Source: Aquimarina rhabdastrellae (GTDB taxonomy: Bacteria; Bacteroidota; Bacteroidia; Flavobacteriales; Flavobacteriaceae). Taken from it: 64,000 bases of DNA. The notes beneath the pieces are model-generated. The model saw only the letters and a program-made list of their open reading frames with translations, was not told the origin of the DNA and did no database searches. The DNA is taken from positions 930,001 through 994,000 of the forward strand of contig CANDNT010000001.1 of assembly GCA_947387485.1 (NCBI GenBank). The letters are read 5' to 3'. Positions 1 through 8,750 of this stretch are shown one piece after another. Positions within the stretch are counted from its first letter, which is position 1. Each line of letters opens with the position of its first letter. A program made the position numbers and the translations under genes.

Positions 1-599
1 ATTAACCAATTTGAAGATTGTAGCTTTTTAGTTATTCTTGAAATGACTTCTCTAGAGGTTCCCAAATCTGAAGCTATTTGTTTATGTGAAATTTGTATTT
101 CTCTGGTCTTTTTTAGCTTTGCTTTTTTCTTTAAATAACCAATTAATCTATCTTCAATTTTATAACAAACAATCTGTTTTGTCGTATTTAAAAGATCTTC
201 GTAATTACGTTGAAAATCTTTGAGCACTATACGAGTAAAAGATGGATATTTAATAAACCATTCTTTGACTTTATTAATGGGTAAACACAATACAGAGGTA
301 TCTTCTTCTGTTTTTGCTGAAAAGCGTACTGGTTCTTGATGAAATAAATGGTTGAAACTTAAAATACAGCTTTGATTTGGATAGATGTAATATAATAAAA
401 ATTCTACTTCATCTTCTTCGGCATACATTTTAATCAATCCATCTAAAATTATAGGCAAAAAACTTAAATAGCTTCCTTGTCTTACAACGTATTCTCCTTT
501 TGGCACGTTTTTTATTTCGCCATGAGCTATAATTTCTTTTTTTAAATCAGCTTCAATAAAAGGGAAACATTGTGAAATTTGTAATTTATCAATTGTCAT
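1..599 (-). CDS. Crp/Fnr family transcriptional regulator (3' end cut by window edge)
   Basis: Translating the minus strand from the ATG at 599 gives about 199 residues with no stop before base 1, so the gene runs off the left edge. The N-terminal part fits a cyclic-nucleotide-binding-like beta-roll (VPKGEYVVRQGS, then a DGLIKMY stretch around residue 55). The C-terminal part holds a helix-turn-helix with the Crp family signature HKQIASDLGTSREVISR. Members in this phylum are usually 190-230 residues, so only the last few residues are missing. These regulators act as cytoplasmic dimers sensing a small ligand or redox state; the N-terminal region shows no Fnr-type four-cysteine cluster, so oxygen sensing through Fe-S is not supported. 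It lies 74 bases downstream of dsbD on the same strand and may be cotranscribed. Its target is unknown. Confidence 0.85.
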   Translation of the reverse strand, partial: MTIDKLQISQCFPFIEADLKKEIIAHGEIKNVPKGEYVVRQGSYLSFLPIILDGLIKMYAEEDEVEFLLYYIYPNQSCILSFNHLFHQEPVRFSAKTEEDTSVLCLPINKVKEWFIKYPSFTRIVLKDFQRNYEDLLNTTKQIVCYKIEDRLIGYLKKKAKLKKTREIQISHKQIASDLGTSREVISRITKKLQSSNWL

Positions 600-673
600 C
601 TTTAGGTTAAGTTATTTTTCGTTAATTCAGTCGCTTTTTAACTGATTCCTTACTCTTTTAACCTATTTCTTAA

Positions 674-2695
674 TTATTTAAATTTATTAACTCCTTGTTT
701 TAACCATTGATAAAACTCTTTTGCATCTGGTGTATAACCTACAGGAGATGACAAATTATTTTCATTATGATCAATCATTACATAATATGGCTGTGCATTT
801 GCTTTATATTTCTTGATCTGAAAATCACTCCATTTATTTCCTATAGTTTTTACTTTTCTTCCTGTAGTTTCAGAAATATATTGTTCTGATTCTGGTAATT
901 CTTCTTTATAATCCACATATAAAGAAATTAAAACTACATCATTTTTTAATAGTTGTAATACCTTATCTTCTACCCATACATTTTCTTCCATTTTACGACA
1001 GTTTACACAAGCAAATCCTGTAAAATCAATTAACGCAGGTTTTCCTACTTTTTTTGCATAGGTTAATCCTTGTTGATAATCTGTAAATGCTACGATATTA
1101 TGTTCTGCATATTTAGCTCCTTCTGGTAGAGCTTCTTTTGATACTGGATACGAAACACCTATTCCTTGAGGAGATTCACTATAACTTAATGGTGGTGGAA
1201 ATCCACTTATTAATTTTAATGGGGCACCCCATAATCCTGGAATTAAATAAATTGTAAAAACAAATGTTACTATAGCCATAAATAATCTACCTACACTAAT
1301 CTTTTCTATTGGTGAATCATGTGGTAAACGTATTTTTCCTAATAAATAAAATCCTAATATACCAAATACTGCAATCCATATTGCCAAAAACATTTCTCGT
1401 TCTAGCCAGTGTAATTGTAATACTAAATCTGCATTTGATAAGAATTTAAATGCAAATGCTAACTCTAAGAATCCCAATACTACTTTTACTGTATTTAACC
1501 ATCCTCCACTTTTAGGCAACGAATTCATCCATCCTGGAAACATTGCAAAAAGCATAAATGGAATAGCTAAGGCTAAAGAAAATCCTAGCATTCCCATAAT
1601 AGGGGCTATACCTCCTTTTGATGTTGCTTCTACTAGTAAAGTACCTACTATAGGTCCTGTACAACTAAAAGATACTATAGCTAACGCTAGTGCCATAAAA
1701 AAGATCCCTATAATACCTCCTCTATCTGCTTGTCTGTCTACTTTATTTGCCCAAGAATTAGGTAACATAATCTCAAATGCTCCTAAAAATGATGCTGCAA
1801 AAACAATCAATAGAACAAAGAAAATAAGATTGAATCCTACAGAAGTTGATAATTCATTTAAATATTCTGCTCCAAAAATCCTTGTTACTATTCCTCCTAG
1901 TACTACATAGATTAATATAATAAAGAATCCATATAAAAATGCATTGCGAATTCCTACTGCTCTATTTTTGCTCTGTTTTGTAAAGAAACTCACTGTCATT
2001 GGTATCATTGGGAATACACATGGTGTCAATAAAGCTGCAAATCCAGAGAAAAATGCTATAATAAATATCGTCCAGATTCCTTTTTGTTGCTCAGGAGTCT
2101 CAGTCGAATTACTTTCGGATATAATATTATCTTCCTGTACAGGGAAGTTATCTGTTTCTATTATTTTTATTTGTTCTGTTTCTTCCTTCTTTCCTTCAAA
2201 AACAGCAGCATCTACAACGCTTCCCGTCTTCTTTTCTAAATCAAAAATAAAATAAGCTACTTCACTTAAACAAACTTCTTTACAAACTTGATACTCCATT
2301 TCAACTTTAATCTGCGTTGTTTGAGCATCTGTTAATTTTACTTTTTGTTTGATTATTGCTTCGTGAACAAAATAGGTCTCATCTAATTCAAAAGTGTCAT
2401 TATAACTTGTTTTTGTTTTACTTTCTATAGCTTTTCCTACTAATGTATAAAGGCTATCTTTTGCAGTAAACCCAAGAGATAATGGTATCGGAGCTATCGC
2501 ATCTTCTGGATATTCATGCATAGAATACACATGCCATTCGTCTTCTATTTCTCCCTTAAAAGTTACTATATATGTTTCCTCATCTTCTTGAGTTAATGAT
2601 GCACTCCATTCAACGGGATTAAATATTTGTGCATTTCCTAAAAACGATACACATAAAATTGTTATTATAGTAACATAATATTTTATTCGATCCAT
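674..2695 (-). CDS. dsbD: Thiol:disulfide interchange protein DsbD (transmembrane electron shuttle)
   Basis: DsbD moves electrons from cytoplasmic thioredoxin across the inner membrane to periplasmic thiol proteins and cytochrome c maturation. The 673-residue protein shows the full three-part architecture. After a signal peptide (about 1-22) comes a periplasmic N-terminal domain with the CKEVC pair (C138, C142). A multi-spanning CcdA-like core follows from about 205 to 500, starting with the PCVFPMIPM motif and a second conserved cysteine in SCTGPIVG. The C-terminal thioredoxin-like domain carries the CVNC active site (C563, C566). The start ATG at 2695 overlaps the end of tilS by 13 bases, suggesting translational coupling. 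All redox cysteines expected of the family are present. Confidence 0.95.
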   Translation of the reverse strand: MDRIKYYVTIITILCVSFLGNAQIFNPVEWSASLTQEDEETYIVTFKGEIEDEWHVYSMHEYPEDAIAPIPLSLGFTAKDSLYTLVGKAIESKTKTSYNDTFELDETYFVHEAIIKQKVKLTDAQTTQIKVEMEYQVCKEVCLSEVAYFIFDLEKKTGSVVDAAVFEGKKEETEQIKIIETDNFPVQEDNIISESNSTETPEQQKGIWTIFIIAFFSGFAALLTPCVFPMIPMTVSFFTKQSKNRAVGIRNAFLYGFFIILIYVVLGGIVTRIFGAEYLNELSTSVGFNLIFFVLLIVFAASFLGAFEIMLPNSWANKVDRQADRGGIIGIFFMALALAIVSFSCTGPIVGTLLVEATSKGGIAPIMGMLGFSLALAIPFMLFAMFPGWMNSLPKSGGWLNTVKVVLGFLELAFAFKFLSNADLVLQLHWLEREMFLAIWIAVFGILGFYLLGKIRLPHDSPIEKISVGRLFMAIVTFVFTIYLIPGLWGAPLKLISGFPPPLSYSESPQGIGVSYPVSKEALPEGAKYAEHNIVAFTDYQQGLTYAKKVGKPALIDFTGFACVNCRKMEENVWVEDKVLQLLKNDVVLISLYVDYKEELPESEQYISETTGRKVKTIGNKWSDFQIKKYKANAQPYYVMIDHNENNLSSPVGYTPDAKEFYQWLKQGVNKFK

Positions 2696-4029
2696 ATGAT
2701 TCGTAATATATGTTTGGTTTGGGTTGTTATTTTATATCTATTATCTGCTCTATGACCTATCACCCATATGATTTGGTCTTTATCACATAACAATTGTACA
2801 TTTTCTTTGGCTATCAAGGATAATTTTTCGTCTTTAAAAAACTTACTCAATTTCTTTTTTCCTTGCATTCCAAGAGGATAAAAATAGTCACCATTATTCC
2901 ATTTCCTTACACTTAATGATGATTTTAACTTATCTTTATCAATATAGATCGTATTTTTATTTTTTACATCAATCTCCTCGACCTCTTCTATTTTTAATAG
3001 CCCTCTTTCTAAGCTTACTTCTTTTTTATTAAGCTCAATTTCAAGTGCTTTTTCTTTTTTACTTTCATTACTCAGAGGCATTAGTAATAATACCGCTCTA
3101 TCTTTAAGTAATCTATGGCTTGCAGAAAAAATTTGTTTCCCAGATTGGGCTTTAATCAAATTTTCTATTTCTATCCAAGAAGTAAATCCATAATCTTTAA
3201 AAACAAAATACAGGTCTCCTTCACTTATATCATATTCTTTTAAAGCTTTAAGCGAAATTGTATATACATTAGATTTTTCTTCTGCTTTTTTAAATATTTC
3301 TGCTTTAATACGAGCTAATTGTTTCTCTGTAAATGCCGCGTATTGCTGTAAATGCTGTATGGTTTTATTGAAGTTTTGAAGTGTATTCTGGTTTATTGTT
3401 TTAAACTCAGGAATTACGTTATGTCTAAGTTTATTTCGCACATACTTAGTAACACTATTACTACTATCTTCTCTCCAATGTATCTCTTTTTCTAATGCAA
3501 ACTGTTCAATATCTACTCTAGAAAAAGGTAATAATGGTCTTATATATTTCTTATTAACTTGAGGTATTCCTGTAAGTCCTTCTATACCTGTTCCTCTAGA
3601 TAAATTGATCAAAAATGTTTCTAGATTATCATCTGCGTGATGCGCAGTGAATACATACATATAGTTATTTTGTATAGCTAATTGTTCAAACCAATTATAT
3701 CGTAATGCTCTTGCAGCCATCTGTATTGATAGCTGTTCTTCTTGAGCATATTTTTCTGTATCAAATGTAATGGAATGATACGGTATTTGATATTGTTTTG
3801 CATATGCTTTTACAAATGTTTCATCTCCATCACTTTCTTTATTTCTTAATTTAAAATTACAGTGTGCTAGTGCTATGTCTAATTTTATACTCTGGCATAA
3901 ATGAGTTAACACCATACTATCTATACCTCCACTACATGCTATCAAAAGTTTTTCTTCCTTCAAAAAAGGAAGTTCTTTTGCTATATGTGTTTCAAATGCT
4001 GTTTCTAATTTAGCTTGAGGTATCTCCAT
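2683..4029 (-). CDS. tilS: tRNA(Ile)-lysidine synthase TilS
   Basis: TilS ligates lysine to the wobble cytidine of the AUA-reading tRNA-Ile (lysidine), which changes both its decoding and its charging; it is normally essential. The PP-loop ATP motif SGGIDS is near the N-terminus, followed by the family's AHCNFKLR and TAHHADDNLETFL motifs. The C-terminal substrate-binding domain ends with the typical GMQGKKKLSKFFKDEKLS block. I prefer the ATG at 4029 (protein begins MEIPQ, about 448 residues). An in-frame TTG at 4050 would add seven residues, but it sits against a TATATTTG box and is a weaker start. It lies between pabB (about 33 bases upstream) and dsbD (13-base overlap), an arrangement common in flavobacteria. 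Confidence 0.95.
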   Translation of the reverse strand: MEIPQAKLETAFETHIAKELPFLKEEKLLIACSGGIDSMVLTHLCQSIKLDIALAHCNFKLRNKESDGDETFVKAYAKQYQIPYHSITFDTEKYAQEEQLSIQMAARALRYNWFEQLAIQNNYMYVFTAHHADDNLETFLINLSRGTGIEGLTGIPQVNKKYIRPLLPFSRVDIEQFALEKEIHWREDSSNSVTKYVRNKLRHNVIPEFKTINQNTLQNFNKTIQHLQQYAAFTEKQLARIKAEIFKKAEEKSNVYTISLKALKEYDISEGDLYFVFKDYGFTSWIEIENLIKAQSGKQIFSASHRLLKDRAVLLLMPLSNESKKEKALEIELNKKEVSLERGLLKIEEVEEIDVKNKNTIYIDKDKLKSSLSVRKWNNGDYFYPLGMQGKKKLSKFFKDEKLSLIAKENVQLLCDKDQIIWVIGHRADNRYKITTQTKHILRIIWIE

Positions 4030-4062
4030 TGCATCTACACTTAATCTCAAATATAAACTTTT

Positions 4063-5355
4063 CTAGTTTTCTAATGCTTCTCGCATTGCTTTTGCTTTTA
4101 ACAAGCATTCTTCGTATTCTTTTTCGGGAATAGATTTTGCTGTTATAGCTCCTCCTACAGAAAAAGATACATATTTTTTATTTTCATTATATAAAATACT
4201 CCTTATAACCACATTAAAATCAAAATCATTATTAGGAGTAAAATACCCTATAGCGCCACTGTATATGCTTCGTTTTGTCTCTTCTACATCTTCAATAATT
4301 TCCATTGCCGAGATCTTTGGTGCTCCTGTCATACTTCCCATTGGAAATGTTGTTTTAATAATTTCTACAGGCTTCACATTCGAATCCACAGTTGAAGTTA
4401 CTGTTGAAATCATTTGGTGCACTTGATCAAAAGTATAGATCTTACATAATTCTTCTACAGTTACACTACCTTTTGTTGCTGTTTTTGAAAGGTCATTTCG
4501 CACTAAGTCAACAATCATAATATTTTCTGATCTTTCTTTTGGATCTTTTTCTAACTGAAACTTTATAGCATTATCTTCTTCTATATTAGCTGCCCTTTTT
4601 GCTGTACCTTTTATAGGTTGAGATACAATCTTATTTCCTTCTTTTTTGATATAGCGTTCTGGTGATGCAGACAAAATATACAGTTCGTCTAATCGCACAA
4701 AACTTGCAAACGGTGGTCTCGATATCGCATTTAGATGTTTATATGTTGCTAATGGATTAATAGCGGAACCTTCTGCATAAAATTCCTGACAAAAATTTGC
4801 TTCATAAATATCTCCTCTATGGATATGTTCTAATACCTTATTTATTTTTTGATAATACACATCTTTTGTAAGGCTTAACTTTATCTTTATACGCTCTGTA
4901 GGTGTAAGCTTTCTAGTACAATCTATAGTTGTGATTTCTTGAAAATCTATTTCAATTTCATCTGCTACCATATTGAGATACTGAACTTCCAACTCATTCT
5001 CTTTTAAAAGAAATATTTTTTTAGGTTGAAAAAAATACAGTTCTGGAAACGCTAATCCATCTTTATTTTTTGAAACTAAAGCTTCTACATCATTTTTAAG
5101 ATCATATGATAAGTATCCAAAAATCCAATCGGCAGTAGTTTCTTGATATTCGGCAAGCTTTTCAAAAGCTTGTTTTTCATCTGTTTTAATAGCTGTAAAA
5201 GCTTCAACTGCTAGAATAGCATCATAACTTGAATAATGTTGCTGATAATCATTGGAATCTAACCATACAACTTCTTCAAATTGCTGTGCCCATTGTACTA
5301 GTTGCTCTTTAAAAGCTACTGGAGTATTTATATTAAATTTTCTGGTGCTTCGCAC
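4063..5355 (-). CDS. pabB: Aminodeoxychorismate synthase component I (PabB)
   Basis: This chorismate-using enzyme makes 4-amino-4-deoxychorismate on the way to p-aminobenzoate and folate, using ammonia from a glutaminase partner that is not encoded here. The 430-residue protein has the chorismate-binding fold with SASPERYI, PIKGTAKR and the MTGAPKISAMEII motif. The lysine in PIKGT is the PabB hallmark, whereas TrpE has PIAGT, so anthranilate synthase is unlikely. The start is GTG at 5355; it shares its G with the TAG stop of the upstream flavin reductase gene (TAGTG), a classic translational coupling arrangement. tilS follows. Confidence 0.93.
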   Translation of the reverse strand: MRSTRKFNINTPVAFKEQLVQWAQQFEEVVWLDSNDYQQHYSSYDAILAVEAFTAIKTDEKQAFEKLAEYQETTADWIFGYLSYDLKNDVEALVSKNKDGLAFPELYFFQPKKIFLLKENELEVQYLNMVADEIEIDFQEITTIDCTRKLTPTERIKIKLSLTKDVYYQKINKVLEHIHRGDIYEANFCQEFYAEGSAINPLATYKHLNAISRPPFASFVRLDELYILSASPERYIKKEGNKIVSQPIKGTAKRAANIEEDNAIKFQLEKDPKERSENIMIVDLVRNDLSKTATKGSVTVEELCKIYTFDQVHQMISTVTSTVDSNVKPVEIIKTTFPMGSMTGAPKISAMEIIEDVEETKRSIYSGAIGYFTPNNDFDFNVVIRSILYNENKKYVSFSVGGAITAKSIPEKEYEECLLKAKAMREALEN

Positions 5356-5900
5356 TAATCAATCTGAATTTGATGAGAAAATGTTTCTATTACTTCTTTT
5401 AATCCCATAGCCAAAACTTCATTTTCTACATTATTATTTTCTGCAGAGAAATTCTCGTAAAATAAAGGAAAACTAAAACTTTGTAGTATTTCTCCACCAA
5501 ATCTTGGTAAAACCATTTTTCCATAATCCAAAGCCATGATACCTCCTCTCTTTCCTGGAGAAGTACTCATTAATAAAATTTTCTTTCCTTTTAAAAAGTT
5601 ACGATCCACTCTCGATAACCAATCTAATACATTTTTAAAAAATGCACTAAAACTTCCGTTATGCTCGTTAACAGAGATGATTAAAGCATCTACTTCTGAT
5701 ATTTCATGCTTTAGTCCCAATAACATCCCACTAAATCCTTTTTGTTCCTCATCTTCGCTATACATGGGGATAGGATAGTTAACTAGCTTCATCACTTTTA
5801 CTTTGAACTCTTCTCTAAATTGTGATGCAACATAATTCACAAACTGGTGATTTATAGAATTGCTACTATTAGAGCCTGCAAAAGCAAGAATCTTTTTCAT
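5355..5900 (-). CDS. NADPH-dependent FMN reductase family protein
   Basis: A 181-residue flavodoxin-like protein of the NADPH-dependent FMN reductase family, which binds FMN and reduces quinones, azo dyes, chromate or free flavin; the physiological substrate cannot be read from the sequence. Seen: the N-terminal phosphate-binding loop FAGSNSSNSIN, the central SVNEHNGSFSAFFKN segment and the STSPGKRGG flavin-contact loop. It is the first gene of the operon that continues into pabB, tilS and dsbD. A well-formed promoter lies upstream at 5956-5986. There is no link to folate synthesis beyond co-transcription. Confidence 0.88.
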   Translation of the reverse strand: MKKILAFAGSNSSNSINHQFVNYVASQFREEFKVKVMKLVNYPIPMYSEDEEQKGFSGMLLGLKHEISEVDALIISVNEHNGSFSAFFKNVLDWLSRVDRNFLKGKKILLMSTSPGKRGGIMALDYGKMVLPRFGGEILQSFSFPLFYENFSAENNNVENEVLAMGLKEVIETFSHQIQID

Positions 5901-5955
5901 ACAATTACACTTATAAGTTGTTTAATTTTTAATAAATCTAGGGTCTTTTCGGCGT

Positions 5956-5986
5956 CAAATGTAATTAAAATGGAAACAGTCACAAA
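5956..5986 (-). promoter_or_regulatory. Bacteroidota-type promoter for the flavin reductase-pabB-tilS-dsbD operon
   Basis: On the minus strand, a TTTG box (5986-5983) is followed after exactly 19 bases by TACATTTG (5963-5956). This matches the primary sigma consensus of the phylum, TTTG at -33 and TAnnTTTG at -7. The transcript would start near 5950, about 50 bases before the ATG at 5900. Confidence 0.6.
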
Positions 5987-5993
5987 ATAAGGC

Positions 5994-6001
5994 TAACTTT
6001 G
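5994..6001 (+). promoter_or_regulatory. Promoter -7 box (TAACTTTG) for the DEAD-box helicase gene
   Basis: An exact match to TAnnTTTG 23 bases before the GTG start at 6025. No TTTG box is present at the expected upstream spacing, so support is from the -7 element only. It is divergent from the promoter at 5956-5986. Confidence 0.4.
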
Positions 6002-6024
6002 CGACTGATAAAAACTATACAAAA

Positions 6025-7383
6025 GTGACATTTCAAGATTTAAACTTAAGTACACCTTTATATAACGCCTTAGAAGATTTAGGTTTTAAACAACCTACTC
6101 CTATTCAAGAAAAAGCATTTCCTGTAGTCATGTCAGGGAGTGATATTGTAGGTATAGCTCAAACTGGTACAGGTAAAACCTATGCTTATATGCTACCCAT
6201 ATTAAGATCTCTTAAATTTTCTACACAATTAAATCCTAGAGTACTTATTCTAGTTCCTACTAGAGAATTAGTAGTTCAGGTTGTTGATGAAATCGAAAAA
6301 CTAGCTACTTATATTAATGTTAGAGTCACTGGAGTATATGGTGGTACTAATATCAATACTCAAAAAAAGGCTGTTGCTCAAGGATTAGATATTATAGTGG
6401 CAACTCCTGGTCGTTTATACGATCTAGCTGTAAGTAGAGCTTTACAGCTAAAATCAATTCAGAAATTGGTAATTGACGAAGTTGATGTAATGTTGGATTT
6501 AGGTTTTAGACATCAATTGATAAATATTTTTGATATTCTTCCTCAACAACGACAAAACATTATGTTTTCGGCTACTATGACTGCTGATGTTGAGGCTATG
6601 ATTACTGATACATTTAAAAATCCAAAACGTATTTCTGTTGCGGCAAGCGGAACTCCTTTAGACAATATTAAACAAGCGGGATATAAGGTTCCTAATTTTT
6701 ATACTAAAGTAAATCTATTAATACATTTATTACAAGACGCCGAAGTTTATCATAAAACGTTAATATTTGTTAGTAATAAACGAATGGCAGATCGTCTTTT
6801 TGAAGCTTTAGAGCAACAATTTCCTGACGAATGTTGTGTAATTCACTCTAATAAAACACAAAATTATCGTTTGCGTAGCATTCGTCAATTTGAAGAGGGT
6901 GATAATCGTATTCTTATTGCTACCGATGTTATGGCAAGGGGACTTGATATAGATAGTGTTAGTCAAGTAATCAATATGGATACTCCTGCATATCCAGAAA
7001 ATTATATGCATAGAATAGGTAGAACAGGTCGTGCAGAAAAAGAAGGTAGCACTCTTGTATTTACTACTACTAAAGAAGAAGCATTTTTAGAAAATATTGA
7101 ACAACTTATGGACATGTCTATTCCTCAAATAGCTTTTCCAGAAGAGGTAGAAGTTTCTCAAGAACTCACTCCAGAAGAACGCCCAAAAATTAAGGAAATC
7201 AATAATCCTTTAAAGCGAAACAAAAACGACGAGGATGCACCTGGAGCTGCTTTTCATGAAAAAAGCAAAAAGAACCAGAAGACAAATCAAGGAGGTTCTT
7301 ATCGAAGAAAAATAGAGCAGAAATATAAAAAACCTAAAACAAGAGGTGACAAACATCAAAACAACAAAAAGAAAAGACGTTAA
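6025..7383 (+). CDS. DEAD-box ATP-dependent RNA helicase
   Basis: A 452-residue ATP-dependent RNA helicase of the RhlE/SrmB type that unwinds short RNA duplexes in ribosome assembly or mRNA turnover in the cytoplasm. Seen in order: Q motif (QPTPIQEKAF), Walker A AQTGTGKT, PTRELVVQ, motif II, motif III SAT, then ARGLDI and HRIGRTGR in the second RecA domain. Motif II reads DEVD rather than DEAD. The last 80 residues are a basic, Lys/Asn/Arg-rich tail ending KNKKKRR, typical of RNA-binding extensions. The start is GTG at 6025, which gives the usual family N-terminus MTFQDLNL. The cold-shock gene follows 146 bases downstream, a plausible functional pairing in RNA remodelling. Confidence 0.93.
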   Translation: MTFQDLNLSTPLYNALEDLGFKQPTPIQEKAFPVVMSGSDIVGIAQTGTGKTYAYMLPILRSLKFSTQLNPRVLILVPTRELVVQVVDEIEKLATYINVRVTGVYGGTNINTQKKAVAQGLDIIVATPGRLYDLAVSRALQLKSIQKLVIDEVDVMLDLGFRHQLINIFDILPQQRQNIMFSATMTADVEAMITDTFKNPKRISVAASGTPLDNIKQAGYKVPNFYTKVNLLIHLLQDAEVYHKTLIFVSNKRMADRLFEALEQQFPDECCVIHSNKTQNYRLRSIRQFEEGDNRILIATDVMARGLDIDSVSQVINMDTPAYPENYMHRIGRTGRAEKEGSTLVFTTTKEEAFLENIEQLMDMSIPQIAFPEEVEVSQELTPEERPKIKEINNPLKRNKNDEDAPGAAFHEKSKKNQKTNQGGSYRRKIEQKYKKPKTRGDKHQNNKKKRR

Positions 7384-7501
7384 TTTTTTCTAGTCTTATG
7401 TCTAATCACTATAATTAATGCATTATAGCTATTTTTATATAGTATTTTATTTTATTTCTTAATTATTTAGTCATAAAATAGCATTCCACATAAATAAGTG
7501 T

Positions 7502-7509
7502 TAGTTTTG
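7502..7509 (+). promoter_or_regulatory. Promoter -7 box (TAGTTTTG) for the cold-shock gene
   Basis: Exact TAnnTTTG match 20 bases before the cold-shock ATG at 7530. This implies a short 5' leader rather than the long thermosensor leader of enterobacterial cspA. There is no clear -33 box. Confidence 0.4.
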
Positions 7510-7529
7510 AACAATTATTAAAATAACAG

Positions 7530-7721
7530 ATGAAAAACGGAACGGTAAAATTTTTCAACGATTCTAAAGGATTTGGTTTCATAGTCGAAGATGGAACAAG
7601 AAATGAGTATTTTGTGCACATCTCTGGTTTAATCGATGAAGTGCAACAAAACGATGCAGTAGAATTTGAATTAAAAGAAGGTAAAAAAGGATTAAATGCA
7701 GTAAACGTTAGAGTTATCTAA
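7530..7721 (+). CDS. Cold-shock domain protein (Csp family)
   Basis: A 63-residue single cold-shock domain that binds single-stranded RNA or DNA and acts as an RNA chaperone. RNP1 (KGFGFI) and RNP2 (YFVHIS) are both present, and the start MKNGTVKFFNDSKGF is characteristic. It is slightly shorter than the usual 65-70 residues but complete. A -7 promoter box lies at 7502 and a strong terminator follows at 7747, so it is probably a monocistronic unit. Confidence 0.95.
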   Translation: MKNGTVKFFNDSKGFGFIVEDGTRNEYFVHISGLIDEVQQNDAVEFELKEGKKGLNAVNVRVI

Positions 7722-7746
7722 TTTTATTGAATAATATTTTTTTATG

Positions 7747-7785
7747 AAAAAGCCCTATTCAAGATGAATAGGGCTTTTTACTTTT
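7747..7785 (+). terminator. Intrinsic terminator after the cold-shock gene
   Basis: A 14-base-pair perfect stem (7747-7760 with 7766-7779, five-base loop AAGAT) whose GC core GCCCTATTC is flanked by A and T runs. It would work in either direction. Confidence 0.85.
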
Positions 7786-7865
7786 TCTATTTTCTCATTA
7801 ACTTTCAGAATTAATCTTCTATTTTTGATGTTCTTTTTCTAAGTTGTTTCAATTCTATTTTACTT

Positions 7866-8741
7866 ATGATCCATACTATTCAAAATGATTTTTTAAAAGT
7901 ACAGGTAAAATCAATAGGAGCCGAACTATGTAGTATAATTAACCTTGAATCGAATCAAGAATATATATGGCAAGCTCATCCTGACATCTGGGCTAATCAT
8001 GCTCCTAATTTATTTCCTATTGTAGGTGCTTTAAAAAACAATACATACCTATTTGATAATAAAGAATATTCATTACCAAAACACGGTTTTATACGATACA
8101 ATTCTGATATCTCTTTATCTTCAAAGACATCTAATTCGCTATGTTTTTCGTTATTGTATTCTAATAAGACCTTAGAACAATATCCTTTTAAATTTGAATA
8201 TAAAATCACGTATACACTTATAGGTAAAACATTGGCCATTAAACAAGATGTAATCAATCTAGATACACAAACATTATTATACTCTTTGGGTGGACATCCA
8301 GCATTTAATTGTCCTCTAACTCCAGAAGAAGTTTATGACGATTATTATCTAGCTTTTGAACATAACGAAACATTAGATACTATTCTATTAAGTGATGCAG
8401 GTTTATTATCAAATGATCATAAACGAGTTTTAACACAAAGTAATCAATTACCTCTACATAACGCATTGTTTAATAATGATGCCTTAATATTTGATACGCT
8501 ATCGTCAAGAAAGATTGATTTGATAAGTAAAAAATCTGGTAAGGTATTATCTATGAACTTTGAAGATTTTTCGTTTTTAGGTTTATGGGCAAAACCTAAT
8601 GCTCCTTATATATGTATTGAACCATGGTTAGGAATAGCTGATCATGAAGAACACAATCAAAATTTAAATGATAAAAAAGGAATTTTAACTTTACCTCCCA
8701 AAACATCATCTGCTGCAACCTATAGTATAACCATTTCTTAA
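7866..8741 (+). CDS. Aldose 1-epimerase family protein (galactose mutarotase-like)
   Basis: A 291-residue protein of the mutarotase superfamily, which interconverts alpha and beta anomers of hexoses or hexose-6-phosphates. Family features: GAELCSI near the N-terminus, the KHGFIRY segment holding the conserved catalytic-region histidine, GGHPAFNCP in the middle with the second conserved histidine, and FLGLWAKPNAPYICIEPW near the C-terminus. The length and these motifs resemble the LacX/YphB-type subgroup more than classic GalM, so the substrate is uncertain. It has no signal peptide and is cytoplasmic. A TATTTTTG box at 7820 could be its promoter, and the ABC exporter gene starts 9 bases downstream. 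Confidence 0.85.
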   Translation: MIHTIQNDFLKVQVKSIGAELCSIINLESNQEYIWQAHPDIWANHAPNLFPIVGALKNNTYLFDNKEYSLPKHGFIRYNSDISLSSKTSNSLCFSLLYSNKTLEQYPFKFEYKITYTLIGKTLAIKQDVINLDTQTLLYSLGGHPAFNCPLTPEEVYDDYYLAFEHNETLDTILLSDAGLLSNDHKRVLTQSNQLPLHNALFNNDALIFDTLSSRKIDLISKKSGKVLSMNFEDFSFLGLWAKPNAPYICIEPWLGIADHEEHNQNLNDKKGILTLPPKTSSAATYSITIS

Positions 8742-8750
8742 CCCCTATTC

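Noticed and set aside
4030-4050. TTG at 4050 as start of tilS
   Set aside because: An ATG 21 bases further gives a normal N-terminus and the TTG sits inside a TATATTTG promoter-like box.
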